Shown one piece after another: positions 1-5,928 of a DNA stretch of 21,787 bases (the first letter of the stretch is position 1; every line of letters begins with the position of its first letter). A program made the position numbers and the translations under genes. A model generated the notes under the pieces. That model did not search any database, was not told the DNA's origin, and saw only the letters and a program-made list of their open reading frames with translations. Origin of the DNA: Verrucomicrobiales bacterium (GTDB lineage Bacteria; Verrucomicrobiota; Verrucomicrobiae; Limisphaerales; UBA9464); contig SXXZ01000101.1 of NCBI GenBank assembly GCA_005789375.1, positions 1 through 21,787 on the forward strand, given 5' to 3'.

Positions 1-2
1 CC

Positions 3-290
3 CACCTCCCGGTAGGGATCGAGTCCTCTCGGTCCATTTCTTGCCCAACCCATCTGCACGGGGAATGGACAGTGAGACACCGTCCCTACCGACTGCCGCT
101 ACCCGCCTTCGCGGCCCCCGGGGCCGCTGCCACCTCCCGGTAGGGATCGAGTCCTCTCGGTCCGTTTCTTGCCTAACCCAGATGCGGGGGAATGGACGGT
201 GAGACACCATCCCTACCGACTGTCGCTACCCGCCTTCGCGGCCCCCGGGGCCGCCCACCTCCCGGTAGGGATCGAGTCCTCTCGGTCCGC
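3..290. repeat. GC-rich tandem repeat array, period about 125-128 bp
   Basis: Two full units (3-130 and 131-255) and the start of a third (256-290) begin with CACCTCCCGGTAGGGATCG and are nearly identical. Inside each full unit CGGTAGGGA (10-18, 138-146) is matched by its exact reverse complement TCCCTACCG (83-91, 210-218), so each can fold into an 81-82 base cruciform or hairpin. Each full unit ends with a 17-base near-perfect palindrome, GCGGCCCC/GGGGCCGC around one C (111-127, 238-254). The array lies just downstream of the minus-strand DUF1552 gene, so it may help end its transcript. It has no spacer structure of a CRISPR array. The array may extend left of the window. Confidence 0.85.
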
Positions 291-326
291 ACGTGCTCTC
301 GGCGCTTTCGCAGAAATCACCCTACC
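264..326. repeat. Hybrid palindromic repeat element sharing sequence with the 3.4-3.7 kb repeats
   Basis: The element starts with GGTAGGG (264-270), the opening of the left-edge tandem unit, and ends with CCCTACC (320-326). Its right half (301-326) matches 24 of 26 bases of the repeat at 3460-3485, in the same orientation. The element therefore joins the left part of one repeat type to the right part of the other, which suggests both belong to one family with GGTAGGG/CCCTACC inverted ends. It sits 22 bases beyond the stop codon of the DUF1552 gene. Confidence 0.7.
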
Positions 327-348
327 ATCCTCAGTTAGGGCTCCGATT

Positions 349-1710
349 TCAGCTCAACTGATCGAGGCGGCCGGTGCTGTCGCCGAGGCGCTCCGCCGGT
401 GCGCCCATCCGGTCGAGCATCGACAGGAATAGGTTAGCCATCGGGGTGTTCTTGGCATACCGGACATGACGTCCTGGTTTGATGGTGCCACCACCCCGCC
501 CCGCGAGCAGGACCGGCAGGTCGTGGTGGGCGTGGGACATGCCGTCTTCAATGGCGCTGCCGTACACGATCATCGAATTGTCCAGCAGGCTGCTGCCATC
601 CGACTCCCGGGTCTCTTGAAGCTGTTGCAACCACGCCGAAAATAACTGCATGTGGAAGACGTTGATCTTGGCGATCTTCTCCTTCTTGTCCTCCTTGCTC
701 TCGTGATGGGAGAGATCGTGGTGCCCCTCCTTGACCCCAATGCCGGGATACGGACGGTTGCTCCCGTCATGGGCCATTACGAAGGATCCGATCCGTGTGC
801 TGTCGGTGCGAAACGCCAAGGTCATGATGTCGAACATCAACTTCACGTGATCTTCGTACTTGGCCGGAACTCCTTGCGGGCGGGTGTGGTCAGGCAACTC
901 GACGCCCACCTTGTCGGCCATGGAGATGCGGCGCTCCACATCGCGCACTGCGCTCATGTACTCGTCGAGCTTGTGCTGATCGTTGCGACCCAGTTGGCCG
1001 TGCAGACGCTGGGCGTCCTCTAACACAAAATCGAGAACACTGGAACGCCGCGCCTGCCGCCGAGCGCGCACCTCGGCCGATTCACCTGAGTCTCCTTGAG
1101 TGAACAACCGGTCGAAGGCCAGCTTCGGATCCACTTCCGGCGGCATAGGCGTGGAGCCCGAGCGCCAGGATACATTGAAGGAGTAGGCACAGCTGTAACC
1201 CGAATCACACTGGCCGGAGAGTTGCCCTCGGTCGGTGCCCAGTTCGAGGCTGGGGAACCGGGTGTGGTTGCCCACCTTCTGGGCGGCCAATTGGTCCACA
1301 GACACGCCCACCCGAATGTCCGCGCCCTGCGTCTTGCGCGCCTGGCAGGCCGTCAAAAATGTCGCCGAGGCTCGGGCATGATCGCCGGCGCCATCGCCAT
1401 TGGGGCGGGCCTTGTCGTGCGCTAAACCACTCAGCACGGTGAGTTGGTCACGCACCGGAGCCAGTGGCTGCAAAATACGAGGCAACTCAAAGGACGAACC
1501 CGTTTTCTCGGGGGTCCAGTGCTTCATGAGGGCCCCGTTCGGGATGTACACGAAGGCCATCCTCAACGGGGGCTTGCCCGCCGAAGCCGCAGCACCCGCT
1601 GCAGCCCCCAATGCGCGAACAGCCGGAGCCGATGCCAGAAACGGTAACGCGACCGCAGTACCCAATCCTCGGAGAAAGGTTCGTCTCGGCTGATGTTGAA
1701 AAAGGCTCAT
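349..1710 (-). CDS. DUF1552 family protein, Tat-exported
   Basis: This 453-residue protein starts with a twin-arginine signal: RRTFLRG at residues 9-15, followed by a hydrophobic stretch and an Ala-rich cleavage region near residues 28-35. The motif HDLSHH (residues 331-336) is the HXXSHH signature of the DUF1552 family, abundant in Planctomycetota and Verrucomicrobiota. Its biochemical function is unknown. Family members often lie next to large DUF1592/DUF1588/DUF1587-type cytochrome-like proteins, but none is adjacent here, so this copy seems solitary. The ATG at 1710 fits the Tat signal well; no clear Shine-Dalgarno precedes it. It diverges from the subtilisin-like protease gene across a short region with an inverted repeat, and is followed by a palindromic repeat array. 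Family assignment is firm; location follows from the signal; role is open. Confidence 0.9.
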   Translation of the reverse strand: MSLFQHQPRRTFLRGLGTAVALPFLASAPAVRALGAAAGAAASAGKPPLRMAFVYIPNGALMKHWTPEKTGSSFELPRILQPLAPVRDQLTVLSGLAHDKARPNGDGAGDHARASATFLTACQARKTQGADIRVGVSVDQLAAQKVGNHTRFPSLELGTDRGQLSGQCDSGYSCAYSFNVSWRSGSTPMPPEVDPKLAFDRLFTQGDSGESAEVRARRQARRSSVLDFVLEDAQRLHGQLGRNDQHKLDEYMSAVRDVERRISMADKVGVELPDHTRPQGVPAKYEDHVKLMFDIMTLAFRTDSTRIGSFVMAHDGSNRPYPGIGVKEGHHDLSHHESKEDKKEKIAKINVFHMQLFSAWLQQLQETRESDGSSLLDNSMIVYGSAIEDGMSHAHHDLPVLLAGRGGGTIKPGRHVRYAKNTPMANLFLSMLDRMGAPAERLGDSTGRLDQLS

Positions 1711-1733
1711 AGCAATGGGGCTTTGGACGGCTG

Positions 1734-1777
1734 AACTTGAGGTTGAATTTAACCCTGTTTAAATCGAACTCAAGGTT
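1734..1777. promoter_or_regulatory. Nested inverted repeat in the divergent promoter region
   Basis: CTTGAG (1736-1741) is matched by CTCAAG (1769-1774). Inside, TTGAATTTAAC (1743-1752 region) is nearly the reverse complement of GTTTAAATCGAA (1757-1768), with one unpaired base. The dyad is AT-rich in a GC-rich region and lies between the two divergent starts, close to the DUF1552 start. It could be an operator serving one or both genes. No regulator can be named. Confidence 0.35.
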
Positions 1778-1833
1778 TCCAAGCAGACAAAGTCAGGGTT
1801 TTCGGGTTTTCCTGAATTATTGCGGCCCAGACT

Positions 1834-1862
1834 TTGGCGTCCGCTGCAGAATTGGTTAGACT
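1834..1862 (+). promoter_or_regulatory. Possible sigma70-type promoter giving a leaderless protease mRNA
   Basis: TTGGCG (1834-1839) and TAGACT (1857-1862) each match four of six bases of the -35 and -10 consensus with the ideal 17-base spacing. A start of transcription about seven bases further would fall at 1869-1870, exactly on the ATG of the protease gene, which has no Shine-Dalgarno site. This is a weak sequence match and remains a suggestion. Confidence 0.25.
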
Positions 1863-1869
1863 TCACTCC

Positions 1870-3309
1870 ATGCCGAGCCGCCTGTTGCAACGAACCTGCC
1901 TGTGGGTGGGTTTGGCATTCCTCGGCCAAACTGAACCAGCCACGCCCCCGGCGAGCCCTTTCCCGACTCCCTCGTCCAACACCGCTGCCATTGCCTCGGC
2001 TACCCCTGCGATTCGGAAGGGGCTTCGGTGGAACGCTGCAACCGATCGCTACGCGGCATCGATCCCTGGATGGCCCATCCAACGGGTTTTGGCACGTTTG
2101 AGCGGCCAAACCGGCTGGCGGGTTTGGATCGAAGATGGGATCGAAACCCAAATTCGGGCTCAGTTCCGAAACTTGCCCGCCCGAGAGGCGTTGCCGCGGA
2201 TCCTCGGTGGATTGAATTATTCACTCACCACCTCCACCAACGGTCGCCGGGAACTCAAGGTGTTCGCCACGCAGGCTCGGTCCAGCACCCTTGAAATCGT
2301 GGCCGATGAGGGCGATGGGATGATCGCTAACGAATTGATCGTCCGTTCCAAATCCGGTTCCCCCATCGATCTAAAACTCTTGGCGGGTCTGAATGGAGCC
2401 AGCCTGGTCGGAACCAACGGAGTCGCCGGAGCCTATCAGGTCCGCTTCGATTCGGAGAAACTGGCCGAGGAAGCCAAGCAGAAGCTGGCCAATGAGTCCG
2501 AAGACCTCGCGGTCGAAAACAACCAACGACTCGAAGCCCCAGATGCGCCTGTCGCGGTCTCCGGAATGACCGCCCCGCCCTTGCGATTGACGGCCACGGT
2601 GCGACCCGATGGGAATCGACGGGTGATTGCACTCATCGACTCGGCACCGCAACCGCTGGCTCCGGCTTTCCAGTCCTTCTTGCTGCCCACCGTCGATCTC
2701 GTGCCGGGAGCCCCGGCCTCGGGTGGCCCTTCGCACGGCACGTCCATGGCCGAGGCGATGGTTCGCGGCCTGAGCGCTGGATCGCCCGAAACCAGCACCA
2801 GCACCCGCATCCAGCCGTACAATGTTTACGGTGCCAATGAGTCGGCCTCGACGTGGGACGTGGCCCGCGGAATCACACAAGCGGCCCAAGACGGTTCCAC
2901 CATCATCAACCTGTCGCTCGGCAGCACCCAAGACAGCCCCTACCTCCGGGACGTCATCCAGCAGGTCACCGGTCAAGGAGCGTTGGTCATCGCCGCGGCA
3001 GGCAACAATGGCACCGCCGATCCCTTCTACCCGGCGGCCTATGATGCCACGCTGGCGGTGACCGCCACAGGACGCTCCGGGCAACTAACGCCCTACGCCA
3101 ATCGGGGAGGCTTTGTCGACCTGGGTGTACCGGGTTCGACGGTGGTTCAGATGGATGGGCAGTCGTGGGTGGTTCAGGGCACGTCGGTCTCGGCCGCCTA
3201 CGCCTCAGGCATGGCTGGAGCCTTGGCTCAAAACCCACAGACATCGCTGGCTCCGGTCCGCTCCAAGCTCATCGAAACCTTCCCGATCCAGCAGGCCAAG
3301 GGCCCCTGA
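1870..3309 (+). CDS. Secreted S8 (subtilisin-like) serine peptidase with STN-like and fervidolysin-like N-terminal domains
   Basis: With the ATG at 1870 the protein has 479 residues; an upstream in-frame TTG at 1834 would add 12 residues but spoils the signal-like N-terminus (MPSRLLQRTCLWVGLAFLG). The catalytic set is complete: Asp257 in ALIDSAP, His289 in PSHGTSM, oxyanion Asn379 in AAGNNG, and Ser439 in GTSVSAA. Residues 140-223 resemble the inhibitory prodomain of fervidolysin-type subtilases (ELIVRSKSG, GAYQVRF, then a helical stretch). Residues 64-134 resemble an STN/secretin short N-terminal domain (QRVLARLSGQTGW, REALPRILGGLNY). It likely is exported and self-activated by removal of the prodomain. 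The substrate is unknown. It stands alone on the plus strand between two repeat-rich regions. The S8 assignment is strong; the STN-like domain is inference from pattern. Confidence 0.88.
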   Translation: MPSRLLQRTCLWVGLAFLGQTEPATPPASPFPTPSSNTAAIASATPAIRKGLRWNAATDRYAASIPGWPIQRVLARLSGQTGWRVWIEDGIETQIRAQFRNLPAREALPRILGGLNYSLTTSTNGRRELKVFATQARSSTLEIVADEGDGMIANELIVRSKSGSPIDLKLLAGLNGASLVGTNGVAGAYQVRFDSEKLAEEAKQKLANESEDLAVENNQRLEAPDAPVAVSGMTAPPLRLTATVRPDGNRRVIALIDSAPQPLAPAFQSFLLPTVDLVPGAPASGGPSHGTSMAEAMVRGLSAGSPETSTSTRIQPYNVYGANESASTWDVARGITQAAQDGSTIINLSLGSTQDSPYLRDVIQQVTGQGALVIAAAGNNGTADPFYPAAYDATLAVTATGRSGQLTPYANRGGFVDLGVPGSTVVQMDGQSWVVQGTSVSAAYASGMAGALAQNPQTSLAPVRSKLIETFPIQQAKGP

Positions 3310-3424
3310 AACGGAGTCCTTGCCCCTCCGGGTGCGGTCACTGACGGTTGGTTTTGGCCCTCCAGAGGCCGCCCGAGGACCTCCTGGATAGGGGCTGATC
3401 TTCGAGCGGTCCATGTCTACAGTG

Positions 3425-3509
3425 GACCGATCTCTGCGGCGATCCATGTCTGCAGACGTGGCGCTTTCGGAGAAATCGCCCTACCTCGGAGGTGCTTGGG
3501 TAAGGTGGG
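3425..3509. repeat. 85-bp intergenic repeat, copy A
   Basis: This segment matches 3586-3670 at 83 of 85 bases with an offset of 161 bases. It holds CTGCAGACGTGGCGCTTTCG and ends in a CCCTACC-containing tract. Its left flank (3371-3424) carries another module, GCCCGAGGACCTCCT followed by a degenerate GGATAGGG, which recurs at 3531 and 3564. Together they form about two tandem units of roughly 160 bases in the non-coding stretch 3349-3670. No plausible gene was found in it. Confidence 0.85.
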
Positions 3510-3579
3510 TTTTCTGGCCACCCGGAGGTCGCCCGAGGATCTTCTAACACCCCCCCGGATGTGGCCCGAGGACTTCCTA

Positions 3580-3670
3580 GGTAGGGACCGCTCTCTGCGG
3601 CGATCCATGTCTGCAGACGTGGCGCTTTCGGAGAACTCGCCCTACCTCGGAGGTGCTTGGGTAAGGTGGG
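3580..3670. repeat. Intergenic palindromic repeat, copy B
   Basis: The second copy of the 85-bp repeat (3586-3670) is preceded by GGTAGGG at 3580-3586, which pairs with CCCTACC at 3640-3646, giving a 67-bp element with inverted ends. This is the same architecture as the element at 264-326, whose right half is also homologous. The layout resembles REP/BIME-type palindromic elements moved by RAYT-type transposases, though no such transposase lies in the window. Confidence 0.8.
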
Positions 3671-3702
3671 GTCTCAGCAACAATCCGGAATCTATGGAAA
3701 GT

Positions 3703-3736
3703 TGCCGGTTTGAAATCAGCGGTTTTCAAACCGGCA
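3703..3736. terminator. Perfect 13-bp hairpin, likely terminator
   Basis: TGCCGGTTTGAAA (3703-3715) and its exact reverse complement TTTCAAACCGGCA (3724-3736) flank an 8-base loop. It lies 144 bases beyond the stop codon of the Ig-domain gene, the last gene of the minus-strand operon, and about 390 bases beyond the protease gene. No long T-run follows on either strand, so factor-independent termination is not certain. Confidence 0.5.
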
Positions 3737-3810
3737 GGTTTCATCGGTTTTCACACAGTCACTGACAATCCCCCTCTGATCACATACGTGGGGGGTATAA
3801 ACCTTGCCCT

Positions 3811-3827
3811 CGGGGTCTAAAGCCCCG
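3811..3827. terminator. Short GC hairpin downstream of the flavinylation operon
   Basis: CGGGG (3811-3815) and CCCCG (3823-3827) can pair around a 7-base loop, with TTT following on the plus strand. It lies about 50 bases past the stop of the Ig-domain gene and may contribute to ending the operon transcript or protecting its 3' end. The stem is short. Confidence 0.3.
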
Positions 3828-3879
3828 TTTGGCCAGCCACGCGGTTTGTTACCTCATCCCTGCCCGTCACAACCCGCAG

Positions 3880-5049
3880 TTAGGGCAGCGGACGCACTCG
3901 ATAAACCCGCCCTGAATCGACGATCGGATCGAAGATCACGGTCCCTCCGGCCTGACTCATCATTTCAGCCTGAGTTGCGAAAGGACCCGGCAAGGCAGCC
4001 GCCGACTCAATCGCATAGCGACGCCCGGTGAGCCCGTTGAAGGAAAGCCTCAGCGAATCCGAAACTTGAGTAGGACTGTCCCACACCAGCGGACCCGCCA
4101 CAGACACCGTCACGCCGTCGCTGTCCACGAATCCACCCGGGTTGGTGACCCGCACCCGATACACCCCCGCCACGGCCGCGGTGGCGTTGGTCAGGCTCAG
4201 TCCCGAGGACGGAAGACCGACCGCCACGCCATCCCGCGTCCAGGCATAGGTTAAATTGGTGCCTGTCGCTGAGACACTCAGAGAAAACGTCTCCCCCTCA
4301 TGCAGTGCTCGACCCACGGGCTGGGCCGTGATCACCGGCTTAGCAACCGCGGCCTGCACGGTGAGGGTCGCCCAGTCGCTGTAGACCGTCGCCAAATCGT
4401 TGATCAGCCTCAGGCGATACCGGCCGGAATCCGCTGCTTGGGCGCTGGGCAAGGTCAGGGTCGCGTTGGTGGCATTCTTGACTTCCAGATCCTCCTTGAA
4501 CCACCGCAGCGCCAAGGGTCGATCCCCCGAATAGGCAACCGTCAGACTCGCCGGTTGGCCCGGGGCCACGGTGAGGCTGACCGGCTGGGACGTGACCACG
4601 GGCGGATTGGCACCGACCACTGTGAGCGCCACGTTGAGATCAGACCAATTCCCGCCCAAGCTGGTGGTCTGCCAACCGCGGATCCTCAAGGTGAATGGCC
4701 CACTGGCGGTGGGGGTTCCCGAGAGCGTTCCACGTGTGGAGAGCGTTGTGCCCGGCGGCAACCCAGAGAGGGCGGAATAAGATCTGGCCGTGCCGTGGGA
4801 AGGACTGGTGATCGAAAATGTCACCGACGTGCGAATGCCGTTGGTGGCCTGAACGGCCGCAGGCACCACACCGGTGGCTCCCGACAGCCCATGCATGCTG
4901 CCCGCAACGGCCGCAGTACCGAAGACCCATCGAAGGATAAAGAGCGTGGGAGCGGCGACCACCCCGGGGGCAGACTGAGCCACCCGCACCAGCGGTGCCA
5001 ATTGGAGGAAAGCAGCCAGGATATGGGAATGAATCAGAATGCGTTTCAT
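3880..5049 (-). CDS. Secreted Ig-domain protein with N-terminal SGAT (putative flavin-acceptor) motif
   Basis: The reading frame opens further upstream, but the ATG at 5049 gives a proper signal peptide (MKRILIHSHILAAFLQLAPL) and avoids overlap with the preceding gene; the product is 389 residues. Residues 53-60 read HGLSGATG, a match to the S-G-A-T core to which ApbE attaches FMN, with Thr59 as candidate acceptor. Then follow a putative Ig/He_PIG-type module (about 66-146, with LSGLPPGTTLS and GTLSGTPTASG), two I-set-like Ig domains (about 149-232 with W183 and ADSGRYRL; 237-318 with W270 and a degenerate second tyrosine corner), and a C-terminal module of about 60 residues ending in RVYRVRP, common in Verrucomicrobiota secreted proteins. 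There are no cysteines after the signal. It is the last gene of the ApbE operon, 55 bases after the DUF4266 gene. Domain calls are good; flavin attachment is inference. Confidence 0.8.
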   Translation of the reverse strand: MKRILIHSHILAAFLQLAPLVRVAQSAPGVVAAPTLFILRWVFGTAAVAGSMHGLSGATGVVPAAVQATNGIRTSVTFSITSPSHGTARSYSALSGLPPGTTLSTRGTLSGTPTASGPFTLRIRGWQTTSLGGNWSDLNVALTVVGANPPVVTSQPVSLTVAPGQPASLTVAYSGDRPLALRWFKEDLEVKNATNATLTLPSAQAADSGRYRLRLINDLATVYSDWATLTVQAAVAKPVITAQPVGRALHEGETFSLSVSATGTNLTYAWTRDGVAVGLPSSGLSLTNATAAVAGVYRVRVTNPGGFVDSDGVTVSVAGPLVWDSPTQVSDSLRLSFNGLTGRRYAIESAAALPGPFATQAEMMSQAGGTVIFDPIVDSGRVYRVRPLP

Positions 5050-5104
5050 GGAGAGAAATCGAAGTTTCGAAACGTTGTTTTGCCGGACGGTTGTGACGGA
5101 GCCT

Positions 5105-5368
5105 TCAGTTGCAGCCGCAGCCTCCACCTCCCACCCCGCGCCCGCCGGCGGCCGCCTCGCGGCTGAACCACATGTGCTCAGCCAACAACAGCCCCGCTGG
5201 ATCCCGATCGCCGCGCATGGTGGCATCAGACAGTGTCCGACGTTGCCACGGCTCGACCGTGGTGCAACCCGTGCTCAAGGCGATAATGACCCCAACGGCC
5301 GCCAACACCACCCCACCCGGACGGGAGGAACAGGCCGGCTGAAGGGGGAGTAGATTTTTCAGGCTCAT
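5105..5368 (-). CDS. DUF4266 family small lipoprotein with C-terminal GGGCGCN
   Basis: An 87-residue protein starting at the ATG at 5368. A hydrophobic segment (about residues 19-33) ends in LSTGC, a lipobox-like site with Cys35 as the probable lipidated residue. The mature part matches the DUF4266 pattern: TTVEPWQR right after the cysteine, then LAEHMWFSREAAAGG, and a glycine-rich tail ending in GGGCGCN with Cys84 and Cys86. Function is unknown. The paired cysteines could bind a metal or form a redox-active disulfide served by the thioredoxin encoded 20 bases upstream. No Shine-Dalgarno is visible; the start region contains the palindrome TATCGATA. Family call is firm because nearly every conserved position is present; the role is inferred from neighbours. 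Confidence 0.88.
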   Translation of the reverse strand: MSLKNLLPLQPACSSRPGGVVLAAVGVIIALSTGCTTVEPWQRRTLSDATMRGDRDPAGLLLAEHMWFSREAAAGGRGVGGGGCGCN

Positions 5369-5388
5369 ATCTATTTTATCGATAAAGT

Positions 5389-5928
5389 TTAGGCTTTAAC
5401 CGTTTTTAGCAGGCGCTCGATGATTTCAACGTACTTCTTGCGGGTAGCTTCCCCTTCGTACTTGGGATGCACCGAATCGAGACGCCCCTCCGGTCCGAAA
5501 AAATAGGAGGTCGGCATTCCGGGAGGGCGAACCTTGGAGGCCAGCTTTTCCTGGGCATCGCGCACGGTGGCAAAACTCACCGGGTTCTTCTTAAGGAAGC
5601 GATCCATGTCCGGTTGCCGCTCGTCCATGGAAACGCCGATGAGCACATATCCCTTCGATCCATAGGTCTGGTGGAGGTTTTCCAACACGGGAAAGGACTT
5701 ACGACATGGCACACACCATGAGGCCCAGAAATCGAGGTGAACCACCTTGCCGGAAAGATCTGGCACGGTGCCTTCGAGCTGCAGGCTCTTGAGGTCCGGA
5801 AGGGTGTCACCGGGCTGAAGCCCAGCGGCCCAGCTCAGCGGAATCGTGGCCATCAGCGCCATCCCGGCAGCCGAGGTGCGCAGAAATCGGCGGCGTGGCA
5901 GGGAGATTTCAAGAGGCGACATGTTCAT
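5389..5928 (-). CDS. Tat-exported TlpA-like thioredoxin
   Basis: The open frame extends to 6279, but that part is the antisense-frame shadow of apbE. The ATG at 5928 (MNMSPLE; a second ATG at 5922 is equally possible) gives 179 residues with a twin-arginine signal, RRRFLR at residues 12-17, and a hydrophobic core to about residue 34. The thioredoxin fold follows: LDFWASWCVPC with Cys72 and Cys75, and the cis-proline region GMPTSYFF. The protein is therefore an envelope thiol-disulfide oxidoreductase of the TlpA/ResA type. The start overlaps the apbE stop by 20 bases. The likely partner is the Cys-x-Cys tail of the DUF4266 lipoprotein encoded next. Use of Tat rather than Sec suggests the protein folds before export. 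Confidence 0.88.
   Translation of the reverse strand: MNMSPLEISLPRRRFLRTSAAGMALMATIPLSWAAGLQPGDTLPDLKSLQLEGTVPDLSGKVVHLDFWASWCVPCRKSFPVLENLHQTYGSKGYVLIGVSMDERQPDMDRFLKKNPVSFATVRDAQEKLASKVRPPGMPTSYFFGPEGRLDSVHPKYEGEATRKKYVEIIERLLKTVKA

Noticed and set aside
1..330. Repeat array considered as a CRISPR array.
   Set aside because: Repeat units are about 125 bp, directly adjoining and internally palindromic, with no short repeats separated by unique spacers and no cas genes.
4300..5166. Plus-strand open frame of 288 codons opposite the Ig-domain gene.
   Set aside because: Product is Arg/Gly-rich with no recognisable fold, while the minus strand encodes clear Ig modules.
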